64,000 bases of DNA, from contig NZ_JAKGBI010000004.1 in assembly GCF_021530565.1 (NCBI RefSeq), forward strand, positions 124,001 through 188,000. Reading direction: 5' to 3'. The translations under genes and the position numbers were made by a program. Below are positions 45,301-54,857 of the stretch, one piece after another. The notes under the pieces are model-generated. The model searched no databases. It was not told where the DNA came from and saw only the letters and a list, made by a program, of their open reading frames with translations. How positions within the stretch are numbered: the first letter of the stretch is position 1; each line of letters begins with the position of its first letter. Source of the DNA: Pseudoalteromonas sp. SMS1 (GTDB lineage: Bacteria > Pseudomonadota > Gammaproteobacteria > Enterobacterales > Alteromonadaceae).

Positions 45301-48300
45301 ATGAAACGATATTTATTCGATAGAGACCTAGATAAGTCGAGCTGTGGAGTTGGTTTTATCACCCACAAGCAAAGCTTACCAACTCATCAACTGATTAAAC
45401 ACGCACATCAGGCACTGTGTAGAATACCGCATAGAGGCGGCATGAATGCTGAAGGAATTGGCGATGGTGCTGGTGTCAATATTGATTTATCTCTCACATT
45501 TTTTAGAAAAGTCACTGCGCTGCCAAACCTCTTGCTTGGAGAGTTTGGGGTTGCCAATTTTTTCATGCCAACCGACCCCAGTAATCATGAACAGGCTATG
45601 TCGCTTGTCTTGGAAAAACTGGCCGCATTTGCACTCTCTGTCGTCACGGTACGTACAATAGAAACTGCGCCTACAGCTATCAATATGGCTAGTCAGCGAG
45701 CCCAGTTACCCATCAAACAGATTATTTTCTTGCGCCCCAATCATGTTGCTGATCAAGACACCTTTGAGGAACTGATACATCACGCACTGGAAGAAATCGA
45801 GATGCATGCCTTTACTCAGCCACAATTTGCAGGGCTATACCCTCTGTCGATGAGCGCCAGAACACAAGTATTAAAAGGCAGATTGAACAGCTGGGAGATC
45901 ATCCCCTACTTTAATGACCTCAGTGACCCTGACCAACAAATACATACCCTCTTTTTCCATACTCGTTTTTCAACGAACACGGCACCAAACCCCATGTTTG
46001 CTCAACCATTCAGGCGCATGGCGCACAATGGTGAGCTTAACACTGACCGTAAAAACAGACTGAGCGAAAATGCCATTGCTAAATACAAAAATAAGCGTTT
46101 GATATTTCCGGCTGGACAATCTGATTCCGCGAGACTCGATCAAACCTTAGCTCGCCGAGTGATTGAAGATCAAATGCCGATTGATGTCGCCGCACTCGCA
46201 ATGATGCCTCCTGCTTGGGAAAACGACGAAAGCCTACCTCCATCAGTCAAATCGATGCTGGAGTATTTCTCTTTATATGAAGAGAAAAATGACGGCCCAG
46301 CGGCATTTATATTTGGTGATGGTGTCAAAGTGGGCGCGCGGTTGGATAGGCTTGGCTTGAGGCCGCTGAGAAGTGTTGAAACGACTGATTTTCTGGCCGT
46401 AATGAGTGAAGCTGGCCAAATCGACTTTAATACTTCAGATATTATCCGCCGTGGTCGTATCGAAGCTGGTGGAATGATTGTGTTCGATCATGACACGAAA
46501 CAAATCAAATATACACGCCAAATCTTGGAAGAGTTAGCCACACAACATGACTACCCTAGCTTGCTTCGACAAGCACGTGTCACACTGGCTGAATTACCGC
46601 CAGTGTCTTTGCAAAGCATTGGTAAAAACGAGCAACTGAGTATCACCGCACAGCATGTGGCATATAGCATGAATCAGGAAAGTTTTAAATTTATGCTGGA
46701 CCCAATGTTGCAGGAAGGATCGGAAAAAATCTCAGCCATGGGCTATGGTTTAGCGCCCAATGTACTTACTCGCGAAGAAGGCGGTGTTTCTCGATATTTT
46801 AGTCAACGCTTTGCGCAAGTCACCAACCCCCCATTGGACAGCATACGCGAAGCAGACGGCATGACGCTCAGGGTAGCACTTGGGCCAAAACCGAACATTA
46901 GTCCATCGAGTCATCGTCAAATTGTACTCAACTCTCCGATTTTAAAGCCTAATGAGCTGACAAAAATCACCGCCCAACCCACGCTCAGAGTTGAAACATT
47001 ATCAATGCTGTTCAATGTCGATGTGAGCCAATCGGATCATCAGCCTCAGTTATTAGATGCACTGAAAACGTTGGCTAGCCAAGCTCAACAACTTGCCAAT
47101 TCGGGCTGTGACATCATCGTACTCAGTGATCAACAAATCAGCCATCAGCAAGCCGCTATTCCTGCACTACTTGCGGTTGCAAGCATCAACCAAAAGCTTA
47201 TTGCTGAAGGGCTCAGATTTAATACCAGCGTAATCTGCCATACCGGACAAGCTGCCAGTACGCATGATATCGCCTGTTTACTCGGCTTCGGCGCATCTGC
47301 GGTTTGCCCAATTACCGTATACAATCGCGCTGTCGAACTATATCAACAAGAAGCCGACGTTATACAGGCTTTAAATCGATATCAAAAAGCAGCGGAAAAA
47401 GCACTGATGAAAACCATGGGCAAGTTTGGCTTGTGTACTGTGGAGAGCTACATCGGCGGAGAGTTTTTTGAAGCTAATTTTATCGACACTCATGATCCTC
47501 TCCTTAAAGCCATTTTCCCTAATATTCACTCTCCCGTAGGTGGCGCGAGATTTAAGGATATTGCTCAAAGTGCAGTTAACTGGCACAAAAAGGTTTTTGA
47601 AGTGCAAGCTGAAGATCAAATTCCCGTCCTTGGCTTATTCAAAGAACGCGCTCAAGGCGCAGGGCATAGTTTTGGTACGACCGCAGTACGTGAATACATT
47701 AACATGACGGAAGAGCGCATACAGTATGTTGATGAGTCTCAGCTCGAATCTCGAGATACTGGTGTGATATTGCCTCTAGATGAGGGCTATAAAGACTTAG
47801 GCTTTGAAGCAAGGGCACCGGAACAAATTGATCAATTCAAGATCACCCAAGCTTATAGAGAATTCAGTAAAAATTTACTACATGAGCGTTATCACAGACC
47901 CGCGGCATTACGAGATGTACTAGCACTACCGGCTGATTTTACTGAGCTACACAATGCACAAGCATTTATGCAAGCGCTCTCTTACATTGACGCTGCGGGA
48001 TCAGCAAGCGTACATATTAGGGGGTTAAGTGTTGAGCCAATCTCGGAGCAAAAGTGGTTGCTTTGTCATCACTCTAAGTCCGATAGCGTTCATAAACAAT
48101 TGGCTCAAGCACTGACTGCGCTGTATCGCGAAGAAGTGTACGAAGTAGTACCCACTTTAGACAAGATACTCATTGAAACACGCACCAATTCAACGCTCGA
48201 CATTCTATGCTCAAGGCTTGTTACTGCACGTGATCCTATTGCGCTGTCACAAGTACAACCTGCGCATGAAATTACAGCGACCTTCGCATCAGGCGCCATG

Positions 48301-50730
48301 AGCCATGGTGCACTTGTTGAAAAAGCACATGAGGCGGTTGCACAAGGTACCAACATTGCCGGCGCGATGAGTAACTCAGGTGAAGGCGGTGAAAATTCGC
48401 GACGTTATAATACCGTTAAGGCCAGTAAAATTAAGCAGTTTGCGTCAGGTAGATTTGGGGTTTGGACAGGCTACCTTGCTGACCCTGCACTTGAAGAAAT
48501 TGAAATAAAGATCGGCCAAGGGGCAAAACCTGGTGAAGGGGGTCAGCTGCCTGCACCTAAAGTCAATGTAGTGATTGCAGCAGCGCGAGGAGGCACGCCT
48601 GGCGTCGAGCTGGTTTCCCCTCCTCCACATCATGACACCTATTCCATTGAAGATTTAGGGCAGCTCATTCATGACGCAAAAGCAGCTCGAGTGCGAGTTA
48701 TCGTTAAGCTCGTTTCCTCTGAGGGAATTGGTACCATCGCAGTAGGCGTTGCCAAAGCTGGTGCTGACGTTATTAACGTGGCGGGTAATACTGGCGGCAC
48801 CGGTGCTGCACAGGTCACCAGCCTAAAACACACTGGACGAGCCGCTGATATTGGGATAGCAGAAGTCCATCAGGCTTTAAGCGAAAATGGCTTGCGAGAT
48901 AAAATTACATTGCGTTGCTCGAACGCGCACCAGACTGGTTGGGATGTCATAAAATCAGCCATGTTGGGTGGGGATTCATTTGAATTTGGAACGACAGCAC
49001 TCATGATGCTCAAATGTGTTATGGCTAAAAACTGTAACTTAAAATGCCCGGCTGGCCTCACAACAAACCCTGAAGTTTATAGGGGAGACCCAAGAGCACT
49101 GGCACAGTATTTTATGAATGTCGCGCACGAAGTCCGTGAGTTGCTTGCTGAAATAGGCTTTACTTCTTTATCTGACATCCGTGGCCGCTCAGATCTACTG
49201 CACCTCGTCTCTCACCCTGCCATGGTTGGCAAATTGGACATGACAGCGATGCTGAAACCGGCTACGTCTATCTCCATCACTAACCCGGTCTACTTAGAGG
49301 CGAATTTTACACCTGATGATGAGTGGCTCAAGCAGATCAAAACGCATTTATTTGACGCTGAGAGATACGAGCTAGAAATCCCCCCTCGCACACTGAATAA
49401 TTGTAATAAAACTGTCGCGGGTCAGTTGGCGATTGATATTGAGCGCATACTCAACTATCAAATGAGCCCTACTCAGATTGAGTCTCATCCCGCAATTATG
49501 AAGCTCAGTAATGGTCGGGTCATTCTCAAACCGTGCAGTTTACAAATCAATACTCGTGGCTCTGCGGGTCAAAGCTATGGCGCATTTAACAATTCTGGGA
49601 TGCGGCTTCACCATGTAGGAGCTTGTAATGATGGCGTTGGCAAAGGAGCCAGCGGTGGCACTATCATCATAACAAGTGACGGTCCCCCGCTCACTGAAGA
49701 TGTTCTGATCGGTAATTTTGCGCTTTTTGGTGCAACGGGTGGGCAGCTTTATGTACATGGCCAAGGGGGTGACCGATTTGGGGTGAGAAACTCAGGCGCG
49801 GTCGCCGTCATCGAAGGCGTTGGAGATTTCTGCTGTGAGTATATGACCAATGGCGCCATTATCAATTTGGGCGGTTATGGAAAAGGGTTTGGCAACGGCA
49901 TGAGTGGAGGGACTGCTTACCAATATGACCCAACAGGTCAAATACTCGAGCAATGTTCGCAAGACTCGGTTACTGCTACACCCATTTCAACTCAAAATGC
50001 CTTGTGCTCAGGCCAAGAATCGGTCTTGTTGCAGCACCTAAAAGACCATATTGATGCCACTCAATCATCGTTAGCACACCAATTGTTAGATAATTGGCAG
50101 CAAGCTAGGCAGCACTTTTATGTCCTAATACCTAACGCACTCTATCAATATCATTGTGCTGAAAACATCGCTAAGCAACTTGATAGACGCGCCATGCTTG
50201 AAGAGTTAGCCGTCTCATGGGGAGAAAAGTCCATGAAGTCTATCAAAAACGCTTATACAGCCTATCAACAGTCAAATGTTTGTTTGTTTCAAGGACAGTT
50301 ACCTCAATATGGAGAGAGGGACTCGACACTGATCTATCAGTACATTATCAATGCTGGCATGCTCCACCGTGCACAGCAGCTTACTCAAAAGCAACATAAT
50401 CAGGGGTTTACGGAAGTTACCGCGCAATATTTATTTGATACGCTAGATTACAAACTTGGGGACACATTGGCCAAAGACGCCAAAGAGGCACTTGCAAGCT
50501 ACGGTGACGAAGCACTCAGCTGTTTAGTTGCCCAAAAGCGAGTTCAAGACTACAAAGATGCGCTATCGCTCCGCGAGGTTTGGGACACTCACGCACTAGG
50601 GACCAGTGTTTGGATCATAGACAGAGATCAGAAAGTTAAATCAACGCTTGAGCAATACCGCGACCTCGAGGAGTTGCTCGCCACGCATTATTGTCACGTG
50701 CTGTCAGAAGCCGTTAAAACAGCAGTGTAA
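45301..50730 (+). CDS. Enlarged glutamate synthase large subunit (GltB-like)
   Basis: Would transfer glutamine amide nitrogen to 2-oxoglutarate using reduced flavin. 1809 aa, against ~1500 for normal GltB. Ntn-type glutaminase: a 14-residue propeptide then Cys15 in SCGVGFI, with RFSTNTAPN and AHNGELNTDR. FMN synthase domain from ~990: SNSGEGGENSRRY, IKQFASGRFGV, QGAKPGEGGQLP, SPPPHHDTYSIEDL. GXGXG domain ~1417-1545. Differences: ~95 extra residues at ~881-977 just before the synthase domain, a C-terminal extension of ~185 residues, and a cluster motif Cys1239-x5-Cys1245-x3-Cys1249 where CX5CX4C is usual. The next gene, 13 nt on, is a diflavin reductase, not gltD. Electron supply by that protein is inferred. 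It may be a paralogue rather than the housekeeping enzyme. Confidence 0.88.
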   Translation: MKRYLFDRDLDKSSCGVGFITHKQSLPTHQLIKHAHQALCRIPHRGGMNAEGIGDGAGVNIDLSLTFFRKVTALPNLLLGEFGVANFFMPTDPSNHEQAMSLVLEKLAAFALSVVTVRTIETAPTAINMASQRAQLPIKQIIFLRPNHVADQDTFEELIHHALEEIEMHAFTQPQFAGLYPLSMSARTQVLKGRLNSWEIIPYFNDLSDPDQQIHTLFFHTRFSTNTAPNPMFAQPFRRMAHNGELNTDRKNRLSENAIAKYKNKRLIFPAGQSDSARLDQTLARRVIEDQMPIDVAALAMMPPAWENDESLPPSVKSMLEYFSLYEEKNDGPAAFIFGDGVKVGARLDRLGLRPLRSVETTDFLAVMSEAGQIDFNTSDIIRRGRIEAGGMIVFDHDTKQIKYTRQILEELATQHDYPSLLRQARVTLAELPPVSLQSIGKNEQLSITAQHVAYSMNQESFKFMLDPMLQEGSEKISAMGYGLAPNVLTREEGGVSRYFSQRFAQVTNPPLDSIREADGMTLRVALGPKPNISPSSHRQIVLNSPILKPNELTKITAQPTLRVETLSMLFNVDVSQSDHQPQLLDALKTLASQAQQLANSGCDIIVLSDQQISHQQAAIPALLAVASINQKLIAEGLRFNTSVICHTGQAASTHDIACLLGFGASAVCPITVYNRAVELYQQEADVIQALNRYQKAAEKALMKTMGKFGLCTVESYIGGEFFEANFIDTHDPLLKAIFPNIHSPVGGARFKDIAQSAVNWHKKVFEVQAEDQIPVLGLFKERAQGAGHSFGTTAVREYINMTEERIQYVDESQLESRDTGVILPLDEGYKDLGFEARAPEQIDQFKITQAYREFSKNLLHERYHRPAALRDVLALPADFTELHNAQAFMQALSYIDAAGSASVHIRGLSVEPISEQKWLLCHHSKSDSVHKQLAQALTALYREEVYEVVPTLDKILIETRTNSTLDILCSRLVTARDPIALSQVQPAHEITATFASGAMSHGALVEKAHEAVAQGTNIAGAMSNSGEGGENSRRYNTVKASKIKQFASGRFGVWTGYLADPALEEIEIKIGQGAKPGEGGQLPAPKVNVVIAAARGGTPGVELVSPPPHHDTYSIEDLGQLIHDAKAARVRVIVKLVSSEGIGTIAVGVAKAGADVINVAGNTGGTGAAQVTSLKHTGRAADIGIAEVHQALSENGLRDKITLRCSNAHQTGWDVIKSAMLGGDSFEFGTTALMMLKCVMAKNCNLKCPAGLTTNPEVYRGDPRALAQYFMNVAHEVRELLAEIGFTSLSDIRGRSDLLHLVSHPAMVGKLDMTAMLKPATSISITNPVYLEANFTPDDEWLKQIKTHLFDAERYELEIPPRTLNNCNKTVAGQLAIDIERILNYQMSPTQIESHPAIMKLSNGRVILKPCSLQINTRGSAGQSYGAFNNSGMRLHHVGACNDGVGKGASGGTIIITSDGPPLTEDVLIGNFALFGATGGQLYVHGQGGDRFGVRNSGAVAVIEGVGDFCCEYMTNGAIINLGGYGKGFGNGMSGGTAYQYDPTGQILEQCSQDSVTATPISTQNALCSGQESVLLQHLKDHIDATQSSLAHQLLDNWQQARQHFYVLIPNALYQYHCAENIAKQLDRRAMLEELAVSWGEKSMKSIKNAYTAYQQSNVCLFQGQLPQYGERDSTLIYQYIINAGMLHRAQQLTQKQHNQGFTEVTAQYLFDTLDYKLGDTLAKDAKEALASYGDEALSCLVAQKRVQDYKDALSLREVWDTHALGTSVWIIDRDQKVKSTLEQYRDLEELLATHYCHVLSEAVKTAV

Positions 50731-50743
50731 GTAGGAGAACATC

Positions 50744-52534
50744 ATGGAACAACTAAAAAGTAACAAAAAAGTCCCTTTTTTACCGCAAGATATCCCCTTC
50801 AATGACGACCAAAGACAATGGCTGGGGGGATTTTTAGCAGGTTTACATACTCGTTTGCTGGTAAAAGAGGAACACGTTACCACGACCAGCTCAACCACAC
50901 AGCAAATCAAACCGCTCACTATTATCTATGGTTCGCAAACAGGGAATGCTGAGGGCGTTGCTGAGGAAGTTGCAGAAATTGCCAAAAACCATGGTCTAAC
51001 GCCACAAGTACAAGATATGGATGACGTCGAACTTGATCAATTATGCCAAAGTGAACGACTGTTGGTGGTTACCAGCACCTATGGCGAAGGAGAAATGCCC
51101 GACAATGCCCAAGCACTTTGGGATAGCATCGCATCGGACGCAGCACCTAGATTTGAAAATACCTACTTTTCCGTACTCGCACTAGGCGATACCAATTATG
51201 ATGACTTCTGTTTAGCTGGCATTCAATGGGATGAACGGTTGGAAGCGCTCGGTGCCACGCGCGTTGCGAACCGAGTTGATTGTGACGTCGCATATGAATC
51301 ACTCGCCCAAGAGTGGATAGCGGAAACCCTGCCAACTATCGCACAAAAAGGCAGTCATGGCGGTCATGAAGTCATGCCAGCACCCACGCCGGCGACCAAT
51401 AAAAAAGCCAAGCCTAAATACAACAGAGATAATCCCTTCGAGGCACAGCTGATCCGTAAATTCACTTTGAATAATCCCGATTCAGACAAAGAAACGTGTC
51501 ACTATGAACTGTCACTGTTAAGCTCAGGTGAAACATATGAAGCTGGCGATGCCATTAATTTGCTGCCGCTTAATCGGCCTGAATTAGTTGAGGAGCTGAT
51601 CAGCTTGCTCGGTGCTAGAAAAGAGCAACATGAGCAATATGATGGACACACTCAAACACTCCAAAAGATATTTACGGAAGATTTAGAAATACGTATTCCA
51701 AGTAAAGAATTCATTGCCGAGGCCGCTACACGCAGCGGTGATCAGAGCTTTATTGCGCATGTAGAAGAAGGCACCGCAGCACTTACCGACTTTTTGTGGG
51801 GGTTAGATTGCGTAGATATACTCAAGCGCTATGCACCACATGCCTTTACAGCCAGTGATTTTATTAGATTGGCAAAGCCACTAGCACCACGCGCTTATTC
51901 TATCTCCTCGAGCATAAAGCAACACCCCAACGAAGTGCATCTTACCGTTGCTAGTGTCAGATATCATCAGGCAGATCGTGCACACCATGGCGTATGCTCG
52001 ACCTTTTTAGCTGACTTAATTGACTCAAAAAGCAAGATTAAGTGTTACTTTGCACCAAACAAACACTTTAGCGTGCCACACGACCCATCGTCACCGATCA
52101 TTATGATTGGGCCGGGTACAGGGATTGCTCCATTTAGGGGCTTTCTGGAAGAACGTATTGCAACGAAGGCCGACGGCGACAATTGGCTGTTTTTTGGGGA
52201 TAGAACAAAAGCTAATGATTTCTTGTATCAGCAAGAGCTTGAACAAATGCAAGAAAATGGCACATTGACCCGTTTAGACCTCGCATTTTCAAGAGATCAA
52301 AAAGACAAAATATATGTACAAGATAAGATGCGAGCACAAGGTCAAGCTTTATTCACATGGTTAGAGCGAGGCGCATATGTCTATGTTTGTGGTGACGCAT
52401 TTCGGATGGCAAAAGATGTCGACAAAGCTCTCCATGATATCATTGAACAACATGGCAGTATGAGTTCAGCGCAAGCTCAAGAGTACATCGCGCGCCTGAA
52501 AAAGCAAAAGCGCTACGTTAGGGATGTTTATTAA
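50744..52534 (+). CDS. CysJ-type diflavin reductase paired with the GltB-like protein
   Basis: NADPH-dependent FAD/FMN electron carrier of 596 aa, close in length and layout to CysJ. FMN flavodoxin domain: YGSQTGNAEGVAE, TSTYGEGEMPDNA, LALGDTNYDDFC. FAD domain: RAYSISSS and GVCSTFLADL. NADPH domain: IGPGTGIAPFRGF, YVQDKMR, YVCGDAFRMAKDVD, and a C-terminal YVRDVY as in CysJ. The N-terminal ~60 residues also resemble CysJ (LGGFLAGL). No sulfite reductase haemoprotein (cysI) or cysH is near. It has a good RBS (GTAGGAG) 13 nt after the GltB-like stop, so the two are almost certainly co-translated, and its natural partner is probably that protein. Confidence 0.88.
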   Translation: MEQLKSNKKVPFLPQDIPFNDDQRQWLGGFLAGLHTRLLVKEEHVTTTSSTTQQIKPLTIIYGSQTGNAEGVAEEVAEIAKNHGLTPQVQDMDDVELDQLCQSERLLVVTSTYGEGEMPDNAQALWDSIASDAAPRFENTYFSVLALGDTNYDDFCLAGIQWDERLEALGATRVANRVDCDVAYESLAQEWIAETLPTIAQKGSHGGHEVMPAPTPATNKKAKPKYNRDNPFEAQLIRKFTLNNPDSDKETCHYELSLLSSGETYEAGDAINLLPLNRPELVEELISLLGARKEQHEQYDGHTQTLQKIFTEDLEIRIPSKEFIAEAATRSGDQSFIAHVEEGTAALTDFLWGLDCVDILKRYAPHAFTASDFIRLAKPLAPRAYSISSSIKQHPNEVHLTVASVRYHQADRAHHGVCSTFLADLIDSKSKIKCYFAPNKHFSVPHDPSSPIIMIGPGTGIAPFRGFLEERIATKADGDNWLFFGDRTKANDFLYQQELEQMQENGTLTRLDLAFSRDQKDKIYVQDKMRAQGQALFTWLERGAYVYVCGDAFRMAKDVDKALHDIIEQHGSMSSAQAQEYIARLKKQKRYVRDVY

Positions 52535-52538
52535 CACG

Positions 52539-52574
52539 CAGTTGCCAAACAGGGTTATACCTGTTTGGCAACTG
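52539..52574. terminator. Strong hairpin between convergent genes
   Basis: CAGTTGCCAAACAGG pairs perfectly over 15 bp with its complement around a 6-nt loop (GTTATA). It lies 5 nt past the diflavin reductase stop and 12 nt before the convergent GDPD stop. T-tracts are weak, but position and strength fit a bidirectional terminator. Confidence 0.8.
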
Positions 52575-52586
52575 GCGAAATTAATC

Positions 52587-53519
52587 TCATTGCAAGGTAT
52601 TTTTCTGTTCTGCCAGCCCCACCATATCACCCGTAAATAAACCAATGCCGTGCTCTCTAAGGTCTGTTTCTTTCGAGTAAGGTTGAGACTTTTGATAAAG
52701 ATAGACTTCACTGCCGTTTTGTTGCGCCCTTGCAGCAAACTGATCTGGCCAGCCCCATAAAATACGCCCAAACTGTTCTGGAATAACCAAGGTGGTATTT
52801 GCACATGAGCCAGGATAATAGCGTGACCAACCAATGAATATATATTTAACTAAGCAACGTTTGCCAACTTCTTTTGAATACGTCATTTGCGTTGGAAACT
52901 CTTCCGCGATGGCCTCTGAAATGCTCTGTATACCAATAAAACTCAAACGGTTTCTTTGCTCCGAACTTAGCGCTTTTAAATAAGCGCCCAATACTTCAAT
53001 GGCCTCTGGGCCAGCCGTTTTCATATTGAGCAAAAATGATTGCTCTGGAAAACGCGTCAAAACTTCATCAAGTGATGGGATCAAACCAATGCCCTGACCT
53101 CTGAAAGGATACTCCGCTTGTTCACCAATACGGTACCCATATCCTGCATCCAATGTTTTTAGGTACTCCATTGACTGCTCAGATGTAATGCCTTTGCTGT
53201 TAGTGCGACAATCCAATGTCCAATCATGAAACACGGCTAATTGTTTATCTGCCGTCACGTGGATGTTTAGGTGCACAGTATCTGCCCCCAAATCAAATGC
53301 ATGTTCAATCGCTGGGAGCGTGTTTTCAATATAGGGGTGTTTCACTTCAGTAATTCTATCTGCAGTACACGTGGTATTTGTCGCGCCTCTGTAGTTAGTT
53401 GGTTGTACTAGTCCCTTATATGATATGATTTTTCCTGGATGGTCGAGTTCTATATCAGGTTGTCTTGCAATTAGTATGATAAGTATTAAGACAGAAATAC
53501 GTACAGCCCAGTGCTTCAT
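52587..53519 (-). CDS. Glycerophosphodiester phosphodiesterase-family protein with altered metal site
   Basis: TIM-barrel protein of 310 aa with an N-terminal hydrophobic segment (~8-18: signal peptide or membrane anchor). GDPD features kept: YIENTLPAIEHAFDLGAD (ENT motif), HVTADKQLAVFHDWTLD with His98-Asp99, and late IPEQFGRILWGWPD. However, the usual HRG is YRG at 43-45, and the metal pair Glu-x-Asp is His83-Leu-Asn85. It may therefore use another metal set or have another reaction; I recall similar HLN-type sequences in other proteobacteria, so this looks like a subfamily rather than a decayed gene. Start ATG 53519 has AGGAG just upstream; a TTG at 53531 is in frame. Confidence 0.82.
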   Translation of the reverse strand: MKHWAVRISVLILIILIARQPDIELDHPGKIISYKGLVQPTNYRGATNTTCTADRITEVKHPYIENTLPAIEHAFDLGADTVHLNIHVTADKQLAVFHDWTLDCRTNSKGITSEQSMEYLKTLDAGYGYRIGEQAEYPFRGQGIGLIPSLDEVLTRFPEQSFLLNMKTAGPEAIEVLGAYLKALSSEQRNRLSFIGIQSISEAIAEEFPTQMTYSKEVGKRCLVKYIFIGWSRYYPGSCANTTLVIPEQFGRILWGWPDQFAARAQQNGSEVYLYQKSQPYSKETDLREHGIGLFTGDMVGLAEQKNTLQ

Positions 53520-53982
53520 GAAACTCCTCAAAAATAAGCCTTTAAGCTCGGCATTTTATCAAAGCCCGTAAATTTAAGGAATCGCCAGCTTACACATTCG
53601 AGAGAGAAATATGTAAGCATCTACTTATCCGAGTAAAGTTTAGTCTTTCATTTGACGTACCTACATGCTAAACATGCATTCGTAAACATGAAAAAAGGTG
53701 GCTAAGGGAAAAAACTGCACTTATTTTATAGTTTGAGCTTTATGACTTACCTTTACTACTCAGAGAACGTGACGAATTGTGGCTCTGGGTTAGGAGACAT
53801 TCGACGTGCTTGTAGCAAGGAGCAAAAGAAACATACAGGTCGCCTATAGAGTTCCGTCTTATCCGGTTAAACCATTTGCATTCTCTCTAATTAAAGAGAG
53901 CCCAGTGTGCTTATGATGCGTGAAGTTGAAAACCAATTTGACCCCCTTGTCGATCATTACTGCTATATCTTGAGGAATTAAC
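53520..53982. other. Intergenic region with no gene seen
   Basis: About 460 nt between the GDPD-like and ADP-ribosylglycohydrolase genes. Short frames here look like chance. It holds promoters for both; AGGAATTAAC is the RBS of the right-hand gene. The short dyad CTCTCTAATTAAAGAGAG lies near 53882-53899. Confidence 0.45.
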
Positions 53983-54828
53983 ATGTTATTAGAAATTGCC
54001 ATTGGTGATGCGTATGGCGCAGGTTTTGAATTTGCTGAAAGAGAGAAAATAAATCGATTCAACAACCTCACAGCCTACCACGAACATGGTCTTGGAATTG
54101 CGCCAGGGCACTACACGGACGACACGCAAATGTCACTTGCACTGGCCGAACTCATGATTAGTGGCGAAGCTTGGGATAAGCACACCATCACCCGTAAATT
54201 TATCGATTGCTTTAAACGAGATCAGCGACTGGGTTACGCCAAAGGGTTTTATGCTTTTTTAGATTCTATATCGGGTGCAGATGAGTTTTTAGCCAAAATT
54301 AAACCCACTAGCGCCGCCAATGGGGCAGCGATGCGCTCGGTACCCATCGGGCTTTTTCCAACAGTTGAAAAAGTCCTTGTAAAAGCTGAAATTCAAGCTT
54401 CAATTACACATGACACACCAATAGGCATCGCCTCCTCACAAGCAGTCGCACTCGCGAGCCATTACTTTTATTACAAATTAGGTTCAAAAGCACAACTGGG
54501 CGAATTCGTTCAGTCCCATACTGACATTGAGTGGAATACCAACTGGCAAGGCGAGGTCGCTTGCTGCGGCTACGAGACAGTCAGTGCCTTACTGACGGTT
54601 CTATTGTCTGAAAACAGCTACTCTGCATTGCTCACACAGTCTGTGGAATTTGGTGGAGACGTGGATACTATCGCAGCCTGTGCGCTTGGCATTGCGAGTA
54701 CAAGTGACGCGTATCAAAACGATTTACCAAGCTTTTTGTATGATGAGCTGGAAAACAATGACTACGGCAAAGACTATTTAGTCGCGCGCGCAAAGCAATT
54801 ACACACAACAGCGTTAACCTATAAGTAA
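53983..54828 (+). CDS. ADP-ribosylglycohydrolase family protein
   Basis: Mg2+-dependent hydrolase of the DraG/ARH type, which removes ADP-ribose from proteins or small molecules; 281 aa. Metal ligands are in GHYTDDTQMSLALAE (Asp-Asp after Thr) near the N-terminus and in FGGDVDTIAACALGIA near the C-terminus, the two DraG signatures. The N-terminal IAIGDAYGAGFEF is typical. GAGGAATTAAC precedes ATG. No NAD-consuming ADP-ribosyltransferase is close; a macro-domain protein that could act on related substrates is encoded ~9 kb away. Confidence 0.92.
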   Translation: MLLEIAIGDAYGAGFEFAEREKINRFNNLTAYHEHGLGIAPGHYTDDTQMSLALAELMISGEAWDKHTITRKFIDCFKRDQRLGYAKGFYAFLDSISGADEFLAKIKPTSAANGAAMRSVPIGLFPTVEKVLVKAEIQASITHDTPIGIASSQAVALASHYFYYKLGSKAQLGEFVQSHTDIEWNTNWQGEVACCGYETVSALLTVLLSENSYSALLTQSVEFGGDVDTIAACALGIASTSDAYQNDLPSFLYDELENNDYGKDYLVARAKQLHTTALTYK

Positions 54829-54837
54829 TATCTTGAC

Positions 54838-54856
54838 GGGCTCACCTAGAGAGCCC
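54838..54856. terminator. Terminator hairpin between convergent genes
   Basis: GGGCTC pairs with GAGCCC around a 7-nt loop, directly after the ADP-ribosylglycohydrolase stop and before the stop of the Fur-box gene; the plus-strand side continues ATTAGACTTTTC. Confidence 0.6.
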
Positions 54857-54857
54857 A

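Noticed and set aside
50744..52534. Assimilatory sulfite reductase operon
   Set aside because: The CysJ-type protein has no cysI or cysH next to it and is coupled to the GltB-like gene instead.
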